Assembly (NCBI GenBank): GCA_946902985.2
Contig: OX336392.1
Coordinates: 19,318,716-19,382,715, forward strand
Length of the DNA: 64,000 nucleotides
Source: Meconema thalassinum
Lineage: Eukaryota > Arthropoda > Insecta > Orthoptera > Tettigoniidae
Direction of reading: 5' to 3'
Both the position numbers and the translations under genes were made by a program. This document shows positions 44,191-54,627 of the stretch, piece after piece. The number at the start of each line of letters is the position of its first letter. Position 1 is the first letter of the stretch. Under the pieces are notes generated by a model. The model saw only the letters and a list, made by a program, of their open reading frames with translations, was not told the origin of the DNA and made no database searches.

Positions 44191-44656
44191 ATGAGGATAT
44201 TTTTCTTATACATGAATTGCAGCCAATGGCAATATGAAAATGTATTAAACTGGATTAACTCATTAATCTGCAAGGCCAGGCTTGGAAGAACCTCACCTTT
44301 GGCTGTTCTTGAAATAGTTTCCTTAGTTTTCCAGTATTCAAGCTATCCAAATTTAGGCTAAGGAAACTTGAAATAAATATGATATTTTGTAAAATTGATT
44401 TAAATAGAAATTTCAAAGAGACTAAATTTATTTGGAATTATCCAATAACTAAAATTACCCAAAACAGAATTAGAATGCAAATAGATTTTCCATGATAGCA
44501 AAATAATTGATTGGTGTATACTTAAAACTTTAGAAAACTCAATTAACCAATTTCCACTGTAATCAATCAATTAACAGGGAAAGGAGGACAGAAATACACA
44601 AAAAGGACAACACAATGACAATGACAGGAGGGAGAGATAAAGAGGAAAATCACTTA
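44191..44656. other. AT-rich spacer and outer arm of a foldback repeat
   Basis: 44191-44570 holds nothing recognisable. 44575-44655 (AGGGAGAGATAAA and nearby) pairs in inverse orientation with about 45690-45780, so the Tigger-like element sits inside an older inverted-repeat element. Confidence 0.45.
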
Positions 44657-45570
44657 CAGTCGAACCTGACCTAACGGACACCCTTATTTTAGCGGACACC
44701 TGCCTATACGGACATTTTTCCTTGGAACCGATTTTATTTTACATAAGACAAGTGTTAAATTAGCCTAATTTCAGCGGACACCTTGAATTCGGACAGCGGA
44801 CATCGCCATCTGTCCCATCCACTTGACTTAAGCGGACACTTCACACGCTGCAGGTTTTTTTTTAGACCGGACCATGTCATCCTTTCTTTTAAAACCATTC
44901 TGCAGACATACGGAAATCCCTCTTGAATGTCTGTACTACGCCTATTTCGAGTCAAAGGAGAGAGAGAGAGTGAAATACAGGCTACATGGCAACGCTGCAG
45001 TAGCCATACAGTTAATTCTTCTATACATTCCTCTTTCCAAACTTTTTGTTATGGTGTTCTACCTACTGGTGTACATTCCGAGAACTCTATTTGTCCAGGA
45101 TTGCTGCCAGTGACTGTTTACTCACGAGTTACCTGGGGATTTTCTTCCCTGCTTGCATCATTCTATTCATAACTCAGATTGCCACCGATAAGGTCGAGCT
45201 CAGGTAGTCAACTTGAGAAGGAAAAGACTTGCAGTACATGCGCTAATTAGTGAGACAGAAATACCGTAGCATTTCAGTCGTCGAGTAAACATGAGTAACA
45301 AGGGACGAACGTGTTTAGACCTCGAAACAAGAAGAAATGTGATTGTAGAAAGTTACAAGGGACTTTCAGTGAGAAAGCTTGCCGAAAAATTCAAATGCGG
45401 GAAAACTCAAACAAATAATCAAAATAAAGATGTGTATGTTTATGTTTAAGGTGGATGTACTTTGATGTTAAAATGTTCGATTACTTTTACAAACTTGTTT
45501 CAGCGGACACCTTTCATAACGGACATTGTCCCTCGGAACCGACGGTGTCCGCCGAAGGGAGGTTCGACTG
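44657..45570 (+). mobile_element. pogo/Tigger-like DNA transposon, internally deleted
   Basis: The termini are inverted: CAGTCGAACCTGACC at 44657 and GGGAGGTTCGACTG ending at 45570. The subterminal motif AGCGGACACCT recurs in both ends. A TA precedes the left end; TG at the right is compatible with a mutated TA target duplication. The 914-bp element keeps only the start of its transposase. Confidence 0.82.
45291..45449 (+). pseudogene. CENP-B/pogo-type N-terminal HTH fragment
   Basis: A 52-codon frame from ATG at 45291 reads MSNKGRTCLDLETRRNVIV ... GLSVRKLAEKFKCGKTQ, then runs into unrelated residues and a TAA. This is the first helix-turn-helix of pogo-family transposases and CENP-B, which binds the element's ends. 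The central and DDE domains are deleted. It was too short to be noticed by length filters alone. Confidence 0.75.
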
Positions 45571-45778
45571 TGTAAAGAACAGGAATAATCTCTACAGCAG
45601 GACACACCGGCGCTCCCGAAGGGGGTTCTAGAGTATCCTCACTTTATCTCTGCTCCAATCCAATTGACTGTACAGCAGTGGAGATTGTCCCTGTCCTTCT
45701 TACATGTTTTTCACTTTTATCTCTCCCTCTGCCTGCACCTGCCTGTCATCGTATTGTTCTTCTTTCTGTCCAATGATT
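45571..45778. other. Inner and right arm of foldback repeat
   Basis: The reverse complement of about 45690-45780 (GAGAGATAAAAGTGAAAAA and GATGACAGG) matches the arm left of the Tigger-like element. TCTCTACAGCAG near 45589 pairs with the segment around 45675-45690. Confidence 0.45.
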
Positions 45779-45786
45779 GATTATAC

Positions 45787-46314
45787 TAGGGGTCTTCGGT
45801 ACTGAAAATTTGGGTTCGGTTCGGTAAAAAAAATTGTACTTTGGTTCTCGGTACAAAATCGGTTCGGTACAGCTCGGCTGATTTTCACACGCTAAACTAG
45901 AGTAATTTGTAAACCATTGACAAAAAGCAACACATGACTTCTAAAGATCATAAAGTAAACCACATATTTGCCAAATAGCACAATTTTTATTTAAAATACA
46001 GAAAAAATGTAGCCTACTGCTAATAATCTCATACAATGCTCCATAAACTTTCAAACTTGCCCTTTTAGAGTGGAGTAAGGCGGGCTATGAACCCCGACAT
46101 CCATTGTGTTGTCTTTTGACAATAAAACTTGTCCCATCAGCTTTATCGCCTTTGAAGTGATCACTGGTGGTCGGTATTTCCGGGATCACTACGGTATTTG
46201 TGTATCTTATACCGAACCAAACTTTTTGCCGAGTTTTTTATCGTCTCGAACCGTGGTCGGTAATTCCCAGTGTACCGTACTGTAACCGAAAAATCTGTGC
46301 ACTGTTGACCCATA
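45787..46314. mobile_element. Small non-autonomous hAT element rich in GGTTCGGTA motifs
   Basis: A perfect 8-bp TSD, GATTATAC (45779-45786 and 46315-46322), encloses 528 bp. The termini TAGGGGTC and (reverse) TATGGGTC are inverted. GGTTCGGTA-type motifs near the left and ACCGAACC/TACCGT-type motifs near the right form subterminal repeats. No coding frame. Confidence 0.82.
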
Positions 46315-46322
46315 GATTATAC

Positions 46323-46685
46323 GTTCACACCTGTTCTTTTTTATTTTTCAGATATAGATTTATATCCCTTTAGTTCAAGACTTGTAATTTTCTGACCAAA
46401 TATGCACACTGTGTTATTAACATATAAAGTGTCATAGGTGTATTAGGTGACTTCACCATTAGTTTCTAAATGTTTGTGAATGATGTAGAGTATTTTGGAA
46501 TCGAACTGAAAAATACCATAATTATCTACAGTATAGAAGGAAAAGGAAAGATACTTGAATACTCGATGTGGTGAACATGATGCATGTCATCATCAGTGTT
46601 AAAGCTAAGCGTGATCACACACACAGAAATAGCAGGTTTTTGTTAATAGGGAAGTTACTGTACTTTTGGGGACTATGATAGCATA
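46323..46685. other. Unassigned AT-rich DNA
   Basis: Nothing recognised. Confidence 0.4.
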
Positions 46686-46689
46686 ATAT

Positions 46690-46990
46690 TTTGGTTTGTT
46701 CCTATTTCAGCACATACTATTGCTCCTAGCATCACAGCTATAGAACCTGAAACTGGTGAATATGGCTGTGGGTAATGAATGTCCTGTATGCAAGGTATAA
46801 CAGCTTTATGATTCCGTAAGGTCGTCAGCCCGGAGGCTGATTGGATCCTCGAGAAGTACTGCCGTAAGTTATGTGGGTAGAAACCCCAAGGCAGCGCCAC
46901 AATGAGACGTTCTAGTCAAGGTGAGGAGTGAGGTTGTTTGCTATTACTTTCCTCACTGCACGAGAGGCACTGACTCTAGGCACTAGCTGT
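46690..46990. repeat. Possible old dispersed repeat
   Basis: The segment contains CCCGGAGGCTGATTGGATCC and GGTGAGGAGTGAGGTTG ... TTTCCTCACTGC, phrases that I associate with a dispersed insect repeat. There is no second copy in this window, so the call rests on recognition alone. Confidence 0.3.
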
Positions 46991-46994
46991 GCCC

Positions 46995-49090
46995 AAATGC
47001 TATTATTCAGCATTTCACATACGGTATCTCAGTAGCTTCCATAGAATCACAGCCATAATTGAAACTGAGACATCAGTGGGAAGCCACATTTTGCTCTAGC
47101 ATGTGCCAATAGACAAATTCAAATGAAACTAAACTGCTTAAATGTGCCATATGGTGAATTTTGATTATTAAACACAACGCAAATATTCTATCCATTTAAG
47201 ACAGCAGAAGAAAGTAATTTATTTTGTTACGGGAATTAAGTTCATGGACAATTGCACGTAATTTCTTTTAGTGAATAATTTGGTCTTTACCTTACATACA
47301 GGCAGGAAGATAATAAGACTACATAGATGCAGGCAAGGATAAATATGATATAGTGAAAATTTTTAAGTAAGTGTTAATTTTCTTAATTTTTAATTAGATA
47401 GTAGAATACCTTACTGGAAGAAGAAAACATGGGTCTAAAAGGAAACATTCATAAAGGTAGTCACCTGATATGTTAATTTTTTTCATACCTATAAACTGAG
47501 GTATTAAATTTATAAAAATTTTCTTAATTGGACCACCTTCTTTATAACATGCTTATGAGTGTTTAAGTGGCAGATTCCTAAAACTGCATAACAAACATAA
47601 CCAACCATATCTGCATTAATATATTACACGTTATGCTACGGTACCTTTACTTTATAACATACCACTAGTATTTCGGAAAAGATCATTGCTCAGAACCACT
47701 CCTATTGTTTCTCTTGTACTCATTCACTCCTTAACTATACATTCTAAGTCTTCTTCTCTTCTAGCAACTTTATATTGTAGTCTTTTTTTTCTTTTTCCTT
47801 TGTCCACATTTGTACATGTTCAATCTCAGTAGGCTTACAAACAAAGCCGTCAATCCTAATTGTTTTTTTTATATTTTCTTCTTCTAAAAGCAATTCACAT
47901 CTAGAGCTACACTGTACACAATAGTATGGGAAATCGTTGAGTTTGGCAGTTTTTTCTGTTCTTCTGGAAAATTCTGTCCGTGCTCACTGTAAATTGTGCG
48001 GCATGCGAATAACAATATTACGTACAAAGACAACAACAAATGAGTACATTCAGCTACACGCAAACCTTACTTATTGCTTTTGTGGCTGGGCAAGGCAGCA
48101 ATATCACAACATAATAATGATGATTAGGAAAAAAGAAGTTTACACACATGATATGGAAGTAAATATCTCTTTTGTTTTGTTTATTTTTTAATAGTTTTTC
48201 TCTTTTGTTTCATAACATTTCAGGGCTTTTAAAGCACACAACAATAAAAAGCAGAAATGTTTTCTTATCTGTCCATTTCTTTATTCTGAATATGGTATGT
48301 GGCTACCGTAGTCAGGCTACCTAATATGAATACAAGTCTATCACACATTGTAGAGATTAAGGCAAAATAATTTCTTACTGTAAGTTACATGTTTCTTATC
48401 CCTTTTAATCTTGTATGAATGAGAGGTGAGAGGTCAAGCTAGGAGGGTTCGTTTGAGGAAGTGGGAGTAGTGGAATTGTTCAACTGTCACCACTGAAAAT
48501 GGTGATGTAGTCAGCATGATGTTGAAGCTGGCCTCCAATTTTTTTCTCATTTGGATAACAGGCTGAGTGGACTAGGAAGCTATTTGAAGGGAATTATAAC
48601 AAGAAATATAGGATGTGAGTTTTTCCAAGCTAGAGCCAAATGTTCTATTGTCTGAACTGTTCCAATCACAATATGAAAGAGATCATTAATATATGGTACT
48701 TAAAATTATTTCAAGAGTACAGTATGTAAGGACTGAATTCTGATTGGAAATAGTTCTACAAATGTTGACAGTTGCAATGTCTCTGTACAAATAGCTTCAG
48801 AAGTATGGGTTGTATTCTGAATAACAACTCGGTCAAAATGACTGAATGTGTAAAGACTATGATGGTACAGCCCAAATGAGTTAAGCACATATTTTTATTT
48901 ACAAGAACAACATCATTAGAAACAGTTGAGAATCACAATTTGTTGCAAATGCCTCCAAGTGACAGAGATAGAACTGAATGCTACTTCCATAAGTAGCCTA
49001 ATCACCTAAATGGCTCCACACCAAAATATCTACACCAGTTAGAATTATTCCTATGTTTTTACTTCAAGAAATGAAATGTTACATATACCG
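46995..49090. other. 2.1 kb of unique-looking AT-rich DNA
   Basis: No gene, SINE or transposon terminus was identified. The longest frames are short and low-complexity. Confidence 0.5.
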
Positions 49091-49095
49091 TAAGA

Positions 49096-49267
49096 TTACT
49101 TTGTGACACAATGATAATTTTTTGTATTTTGAATCTCGCGCTTCAACCTTGAGGCCAGGGAAGCTTAAATTTGCATCAGCATTTTGTCTGATATTCTAGC
49201 TTCCCTGGCCTCAAGATCGAAGCACAAGATTCAAAATACAAAAAGTTATCATTGCGTCACAAAGTAA
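49096..49267. repeat. Near-perfect foldback hairpin of about 172 bp
   Basis: Arms at 49096-49167 and 49197-49267 are inverted repeats (TTACTTTGTGAC, AATGATAA, TTTTTGTATTTTGAATC and TTGAGGCCAGGGAAGCT are shared) with a 29-nt loop. Differences are few and often transitions. It may be a palindromic MITE or a hairpin-RNA locus. No TSD was assigned. Confidence 0.8.
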
Positions 49268-49269
49268 CC

Positions 49270-50466
49270 TCTGCAGTCATGTTATGGTAACATTCTAGTT
49301 TTTACCCATTCAATTTTTAATGCTAACCATTGTTATTCAGTGGTGATATGAGGAAATAGGGCACATTAAAGAGTTATCACTTAACATCTGGGTACCATAC
49401 ATACTACTGTAGTTTACTGGAATATGTTTAGCAGTTTTTATATTATAATGTAAATCTTCATGACAATTTATATCCACAATACTGAATTTCAGGCTATTAA
49501 GTCAAGAAAGGTAAATTCAATACAATTAGTTGCCTCCTAGTTACTTGTATAGAGAGACATTTCAATAATTTCAGAAGTGGTAGAAAGAGTGAAACATCCA
49601 AATCCTTGTCTCCTTAACTTCTTCTTTGACTTAGGGATAGAGTAGCACATTTTGATTCAACATGGCCCCCTATATAAAACCATTTATTCTATGTGAGTGA
49701 TACACCAACCATCCTGAGCTCAACAAGGTGACAAGCACTCGTGTATAATTTCCCTTCACCTAATTGCCTCAAATTCAATATAATAATTTTTATTTTATTG
49801 ATGTATTTACAGTATTTATAACTTATTTCAGTGTTGGGTAGTGAGATGAATGTCACTAATGTTCAGGTATTGTGCCTGTTGTGAAATTGCCAATGGCACC
49901 TTTGGAGATTCCAGGGAATACGTCTCAAGACATTTACTGAAAGTCAAATGCCTTTTAATATTTTGAAAACATAATATTGTTTTGACTGGAGGAAATGGTG
50001 ACGTTATTAGCATCCTTTGCTCATAAGAAGACTTACCGTATTTTATAAATTACCATAATTAAGCATACATCTTTATTGTATTCAGTATGCAGACTTATGC
50101 TACAAAGTATGACCACTTCCTAAAGAGAGGCTACTCTCAAATTGGTTTCTATGAATCTTTAATTTTCCAATGTGGGTTTTGGCAAGTAACACACAGGATG
50201 TTCGATCATCAACAAGAAATCTGTAGAGCCCTGATCATTGTCCGAATACCACCACTTAGCTTCATCCATTACATCTCAGAAGTGGCAATTGGCTTATAAT
50301 GGACATGGACCACTGTGGTGCCATTGGGTAGCACACCTGCCTAGAATGTAGGAGATTTGATTTGTATCCTGATGGTGATCTCATTTGCAATTCTTATGTT
50401 TCAAAGTATAACCCCCCCTAAGAGAGGCTATAGTCTAGCCATGCTTATGAATGGTATAAAATAGTA
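49270..50466. other. Unassigned AT-rich DNA
   Basis: A 70-residue plus-strand frame at 50087-50299 has no recognisable motif, and I do not call it a gene. Confidence 0.45.
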
Positions 50467-50474
50467 TTGTAATA

Positions 50475-51149
50475 CAGTGGCGGCTGGTAATAAGGTTGCA
50501 GTGTTGCACAACGACCTGGTTAATTCATGAAAAACAATTACCAGTAATACCATGAAAAAAATTTAAGTAATAAAAGCTGAACGTTTCCTTTGATATGTAT
50601 AGGAATTCATAATTTTGTTCATTAATAATTCAGGTAATCTTATAGTAAGTTACTGTGAACTGTTTGAGAAAGCGAAGCACGCCAACTGTCTGGAGCGCTC
50701 GTCCGTTTGGTCGTAGCCAGCCCCAAGCACCGACCAGATCTTAATAGTGAAGGGTATGTCAGAGTAAGTCCTATCCGAACAGTTAACTCGGCTGGTCGTT
50801 GCCCGCTGATTGCAACAAGGGAGCCGAGGCGCGGACGGAGACATCCGAGATGCTCCGTCAACTGCCGATGTCTTAAAATGGAATTTGCACGTACTTGTGA
50901 CACTCGCCCTCATATATAACTTACGTTGTTTTGTTCTCGTGAAGGTTTTTATGCAGACTAACTTATAATCCATTAAAACTGATGACGATGAGATGTTCTC
51001 TGAACTGCGTCATTCGTGATGAATGAGGCACATCTGAATTACCGCGCAATTGCATACAGTTTTCTCTGATATCAAGCAGTCTTTACGCTACCACTTATCC
51101 CCCTCCCCTTAGTGAAACTCCCAGAACAATTATACGCCAGCCGCCACTG
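50475..51149. mobile_element. Non-autonomous hAT element, CAGTGGCGG family copy 1
   Basis: The 13-bp inverted termini CAGTGGCGGCTGG and CCAGCCGCCACTG bound 675 bp, with a perfect 8-bp TSD TTGTAATA (50467-50474 and 51150-51157). The interior is alignable with the copy at 54628-55867 (shared GTTGCAGTGTTGCACAA and GTAAGTCCTATCC). No transposase domain is recognised. Confidence 0.9.
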
Positions 51150-51157
51150 TTGTAATA

Positions 51158-51775
51158 ATGTTTCATGGTGATACAATTCATGTAGTCTACATGGTGGTGT
51201 TGATGCTGCTACATATATTGATTTACATGTTCAGAGTTATTGATTGTGTTAAGGACAGCGTCTCCTTTTGTAAAGCTCGTGCCAATTAATCCTCCAGCTA
51301 CAGATTGGATCTCACATTACGTCTTTAATTAGATATACTGTAATAGAAGGATCAACATGATTTAAGCCATTTCATTAAAAATCTGAGCTTTTCCAGTTCA
51401 ACATTTTCATCAGTGTCACAGGTGTAATTTTAATCAGCTCATTGTACAGATCTGTATGGTGAGGATTCCTGAGCTTAACCTTCACATTCTAGTTTTTTTA
51501 ATGGAAAATAATGTTATTATACAGAATGCACCAATATATATGGTACGTTAAGGTTGGAGATAATTTTCCTTCTTTGCCAGATACATTACCCCTCATTGCA
51601 GCTTTTCCTGATTGGGTGCACACATTGACAACATGGCTACTAATAAGGTCTACTTGTGCTGGAAGTCCATGTGCATGCAACTTACTACAAACACTGAAAA
51701 ATGGCCTCTATCACTACAAACTTCTCTAAGTATAGTAAATGCATTTTTAGACTATTTTCATTTATGAGATCACCT
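51158..51775. other. Unassigned AT-rich DNA
   Basis: Nothing recognised. Confidence 0.4.
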
Positions 51776-51779
51776 TTTG

Positions 51780-52640
51780 CCTGTGTGTGTGCGTGTCCCC
51801 CCCCTCTAATAAAATCTTAACGGCTGGAGCGATTTCAATGAAACTCGGTAAGTTCATAGCACAATGCCGGACAACCCCGACCGTGCCCTTCAAATTTTGT
51901 TACGTTTCACCAATCCAACATGGCGGCTGTGTAAAATATTTCACCAGCATTCAATATCTCCGAAACTATTACCGATATCACCCTGGAATTTTGTACGGTG
52001 ATAAAGGGAACTACTAGAAGTTCACCTATGTGACTTTTGAAAACCTACCAACATGGTGGCCAAACGAAATGTTAATCCATTGGCATCCAATTTATTTCAA
52101 TTGTTTCCATAACCACAAGATGGCAGCTGTGCAAAATTTTAAAATCTCGTTTTTACTTCTTGTGTCCTAATCATGCGATTGAAGTTTGAATACTACACGT
52201 ACATAATAATCTTCATGTAACAGTACATAACTCTAAGACCTACATATATAAAAATCCAACATGGCAACCACCCGCAATATTTAGTTGGTTCTCAATATCT
52301 ACGAATCTATTACAGCAATCAAACTGAAATTTTGTATGTTGATAGTTGCAATTAATATAAGTAGGATATATGAAAATGGGCTGTATAGTTCTTCACGGAA
52401 CTACTTGTTTATTACAAATTTAACTGCAAGAGCTGGTATAAATAAGGTTGGACTTGCTGCAGAGAAGATAATTATGACAGTGGTACAACCAAAGCAAATA
52501 ATATATTATAGGTTACAAATCAAATATGCCTACAAGAATTCAGCCATGGCGTTTTTCCCAAACGCTATTCTGCAGCTTAACCTGACAAATGGTCATATTT
52601 TATATATTTTTTATTCAATTAATTCCAAAGAGCCATAGGC
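51780..52640. repeat. Diverged direct repeats with YY1-like ATGGCGGC motifs
   Basis: The segment around 51951 (TCAATATCTCCGAAACTATT ... GAATTTTGTACGG) is repeated about 340 bp later at 52291 (TCAATATCTACGAATCTATT ... AAATTTTGTATGT). Four copies of a CCAACATGGCGGC-like motif, from perfect to decayed, occur at about 51915, 52047, 52114 and 52254. The 117-residue frame at 52285-52638 overlaps the second repeat and is probably not a gene. Origin unknown. Confidence 0.55.
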
Positions 52641-53047
52641 TCGTACAGAGGAATTGTACAGTAATATGTGTGTTTACACACCAAGGAAGAAAATTCTGAA
52701 GGTAACACAAATTGATGAATAAGGACATAGGCCTATTATAAGGTTGATACCATATCTAAGATTGTTTAGACCAAGGTCCCTTAAAATGATAAGCACTTAG
52801 CTGCTACTTTATGTTATTCATTCAGATAAAGGGCATTAAGAAGGCCAAATGTATTTAACTTCCCCTCATATTTGTTTTGAATGTACAGTCAAATTACCGT
52901 AATTTGAAGTTGATGAGACCGACAAAAAAAATCCAATTAAACAAGAGTTTAAATTAGACATTAGAAATATCATGGGAACATGCAAAAAGTGATATTCACA
53001 ATTTTAAATTAAATGTGTTTGAATTAACTAAATTCCACTGTACCATA
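52641..53047. other. Unassigned AT-rich DNA
   Basis: Nothing recognised. Confidence 0.4.
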
Positions 53048-53060
53048 AATAAGGAATACA

Positions 53061-53581
53061 AGTGGCTTCGGTGGCGTAGTTGGTAGCATGCTGAGCTTCT
53101 ATGCCCAATATAGCGGGTTCAAACCCGGCTGAAGCCGTCGGATTTTTAAGAGCGTTAAAAATCCCTCAGTATGCCTTCCTTCGGAGGGGAAGTAAAGCCT
53201 GCAGTCCCTTGTCATAGATTTATGGCATGTTAAAGAACCTTCCACTAATTACACCTGTGTGAAGCTAAATTGTATAGGTTAAGAATGTAAACAAAGCTCT
53301 TAGGATCCTACGTTCAACGCCAAGAGCCGACTGCGGTGGCGTCTAGCAGCTAAGTTCTGAACTAGGCCTAGTAGTCGTTGACGGTGGCATTTGGCGGCAA
53401 AAGTAGGAACTATTTGAAAAATTCAAAGTTGCAGTCCTTACTTGAATTAAAAAACAGATACACACACTAATACAGCCATCACAATTAACACCGGTTATCA
53501 GACAGATCATACACACACCCAAAGTACACGGGGCTACATGACCGTGTTGTCGCAGCCCCTGAACTGAGGAACCAACCAACC
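53061..53581 (+). mobile_element. SINE family 1, full-length reference copy
   Basis: A perfect 13-bp TSD, AATAAGGAATACA (53048-53060 and 53582-53594), encloses 521 bp. The tRNA-like head (53064-53137) has a perfect pol III A box, TGGCGTAGTTGG, and B box, GGTTCAAACCC. Its ends GGCTTCGG and CTGAAGCC can pair like an acceptor stem. A long unrelated body follows, then ACCGGTTATCAGACAGA, a hairpin GGGGCTACATGACC...AGCCCC and the tail ACCAACCAACC. At about 520 bp it is long for a SINE. Confidence 0.95.
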
Positions 53582-53594
53582 AATAAGGAATACA

Positions 53595-53952
53595 GTATTC
53601 AACTGAACATATCATAAGATAGAAGAATGGTTAACCTAGTTCAATTAGTATGTTATAGTATACCACAATTATTACCTGATGGCACATGCGTAAGCAACGA
53701 GTTCCGTAGGCGGGCGAGTCCATGTGCTGCGGCATGGTTAAGAGGGGAGGAACGTTCACATCAGCTCCTACTGTATTGCACAGCAGCAGTGACCCCCTCC
53801 ACTTCCTTCTCGGGTTCGCGCATGCCTGCACCATCATGTATTAATTGCTGTCTCCTAACAACTCCATCTTAAACTCACCTGTGAACATTTTAAACTTCTG
53901 CAGCCTCTTCTTCAAGCTGACTAAGCTATGAATTGATCTAATTCGTCATAGC
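53595..53952. other. Unassigned DNA
   Basis: Nothing recognised before the small TIR element at 53955. Confidence 0.4.
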
Positions 53953-53954
53953 TA

Positions 53955-54233
53955 CTGCTCGGGTCCAAGCTCTGTGAACTTGCAGGGTGAGGGGAAAGAG
54001 CATGGAAGGGTCTGTCAACAGCTCGCCGTGACATCTGGTATTCCTTTCTATTCCAATACTGCTAACATACTGCTCAAACCACTGTGGTGTTACGAACGAG
54101 TGAGTGAGTCACCGACCAATGTATTTGGTTCTGTACTATGCACGGACCGAGAAACCTCATCACTTGTCAACACCACTTCTCATAGTCCGCGATGCACATT
54201 CCTCTCAGGTTCACGCAGCTTAGACCCGAGCAG
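53955..54233. mobile_element. 279-bp MITE with TA target sites
   Basis: Inverted ends CTGCTCGGGTCCAAGCT and (reverse) CTGCTCGGGTCTAAGCT, continuing imperfectly through GTGAAC, are flanked by TA at 53953-53954 and 54234-54235. This fits a Tc1/mariner-type non-autonomous element. No coding frame. Confidence 0.75.
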
Positions 54234-54235
54234 TA

Positions 54236-54455
54236 AGTAGGGTGTGAGGGCGATGAGTACACAGCCTATAACATTACATTCTGTTGATTGCAAGGACCAA
54301 TGAGTTCTAAAGAATTATGCAGCAAAAGTTGTTTTGTTGTGCTATTTGAACATAGACCTATCGATGGCAAGGTTGAAATCCTCAGATCTTACATTGGATA
54401 ATAATGAAGAAATGTTCCCTAAGTAAGACATTTCCTCGTAACTGATTGAAATAGG
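54236..54455. other. Unassigned spacer
   Basis: Nothing recognised. Confidence 0.4.
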
Positions 54456-54560
54456 GGCTTCGTGATATCATGGTCATGTAAGCCTGTACTTGGGTGTACG
54501 TGGAATTTATTTGATAACCTGTGTTATTGTGATGGCTGTATTAGTGTGTGTATTTGAAAC
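54456..54560 (-). mobile_element. SINE tail fragment (family 2-like)
   Basis: The reverse strand carries the shared SINE 3' region (AATACACACACTAATACAG, TGGTCATG hairpin strand and GAAGCCCCT). Head and body are missing. Confidence 0.6.
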
Positions 54561-54627
54561 TCATAATATGTTATTGGTTTAACGTGTCAGTAAATAAACT
54601 TCCCTCACATTTGCGCACCTTCAAATG

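Noticed and set aside
50640..50973. Two overlapping minus-strand frames in the hAT element as a gene
   Set aside because: Similar frames occur in the second copy, but no transposase or other domain is recognisable, and they overlap in different frames. They are reported as conserved element interior only.
52285..52638. 117-residue protein
   Set aside because: No motif is recognised; it lies in diverged non-coding repeats and has AT-rich codon composition.
53064..53137. Functional tRNA gene
   Set aside because: A and B boxes are perfect, but the segment is the head of a 521-bp element with TSDs, and the anticodon stem is imperfect; the other copies show the same. It is SINE sequence.
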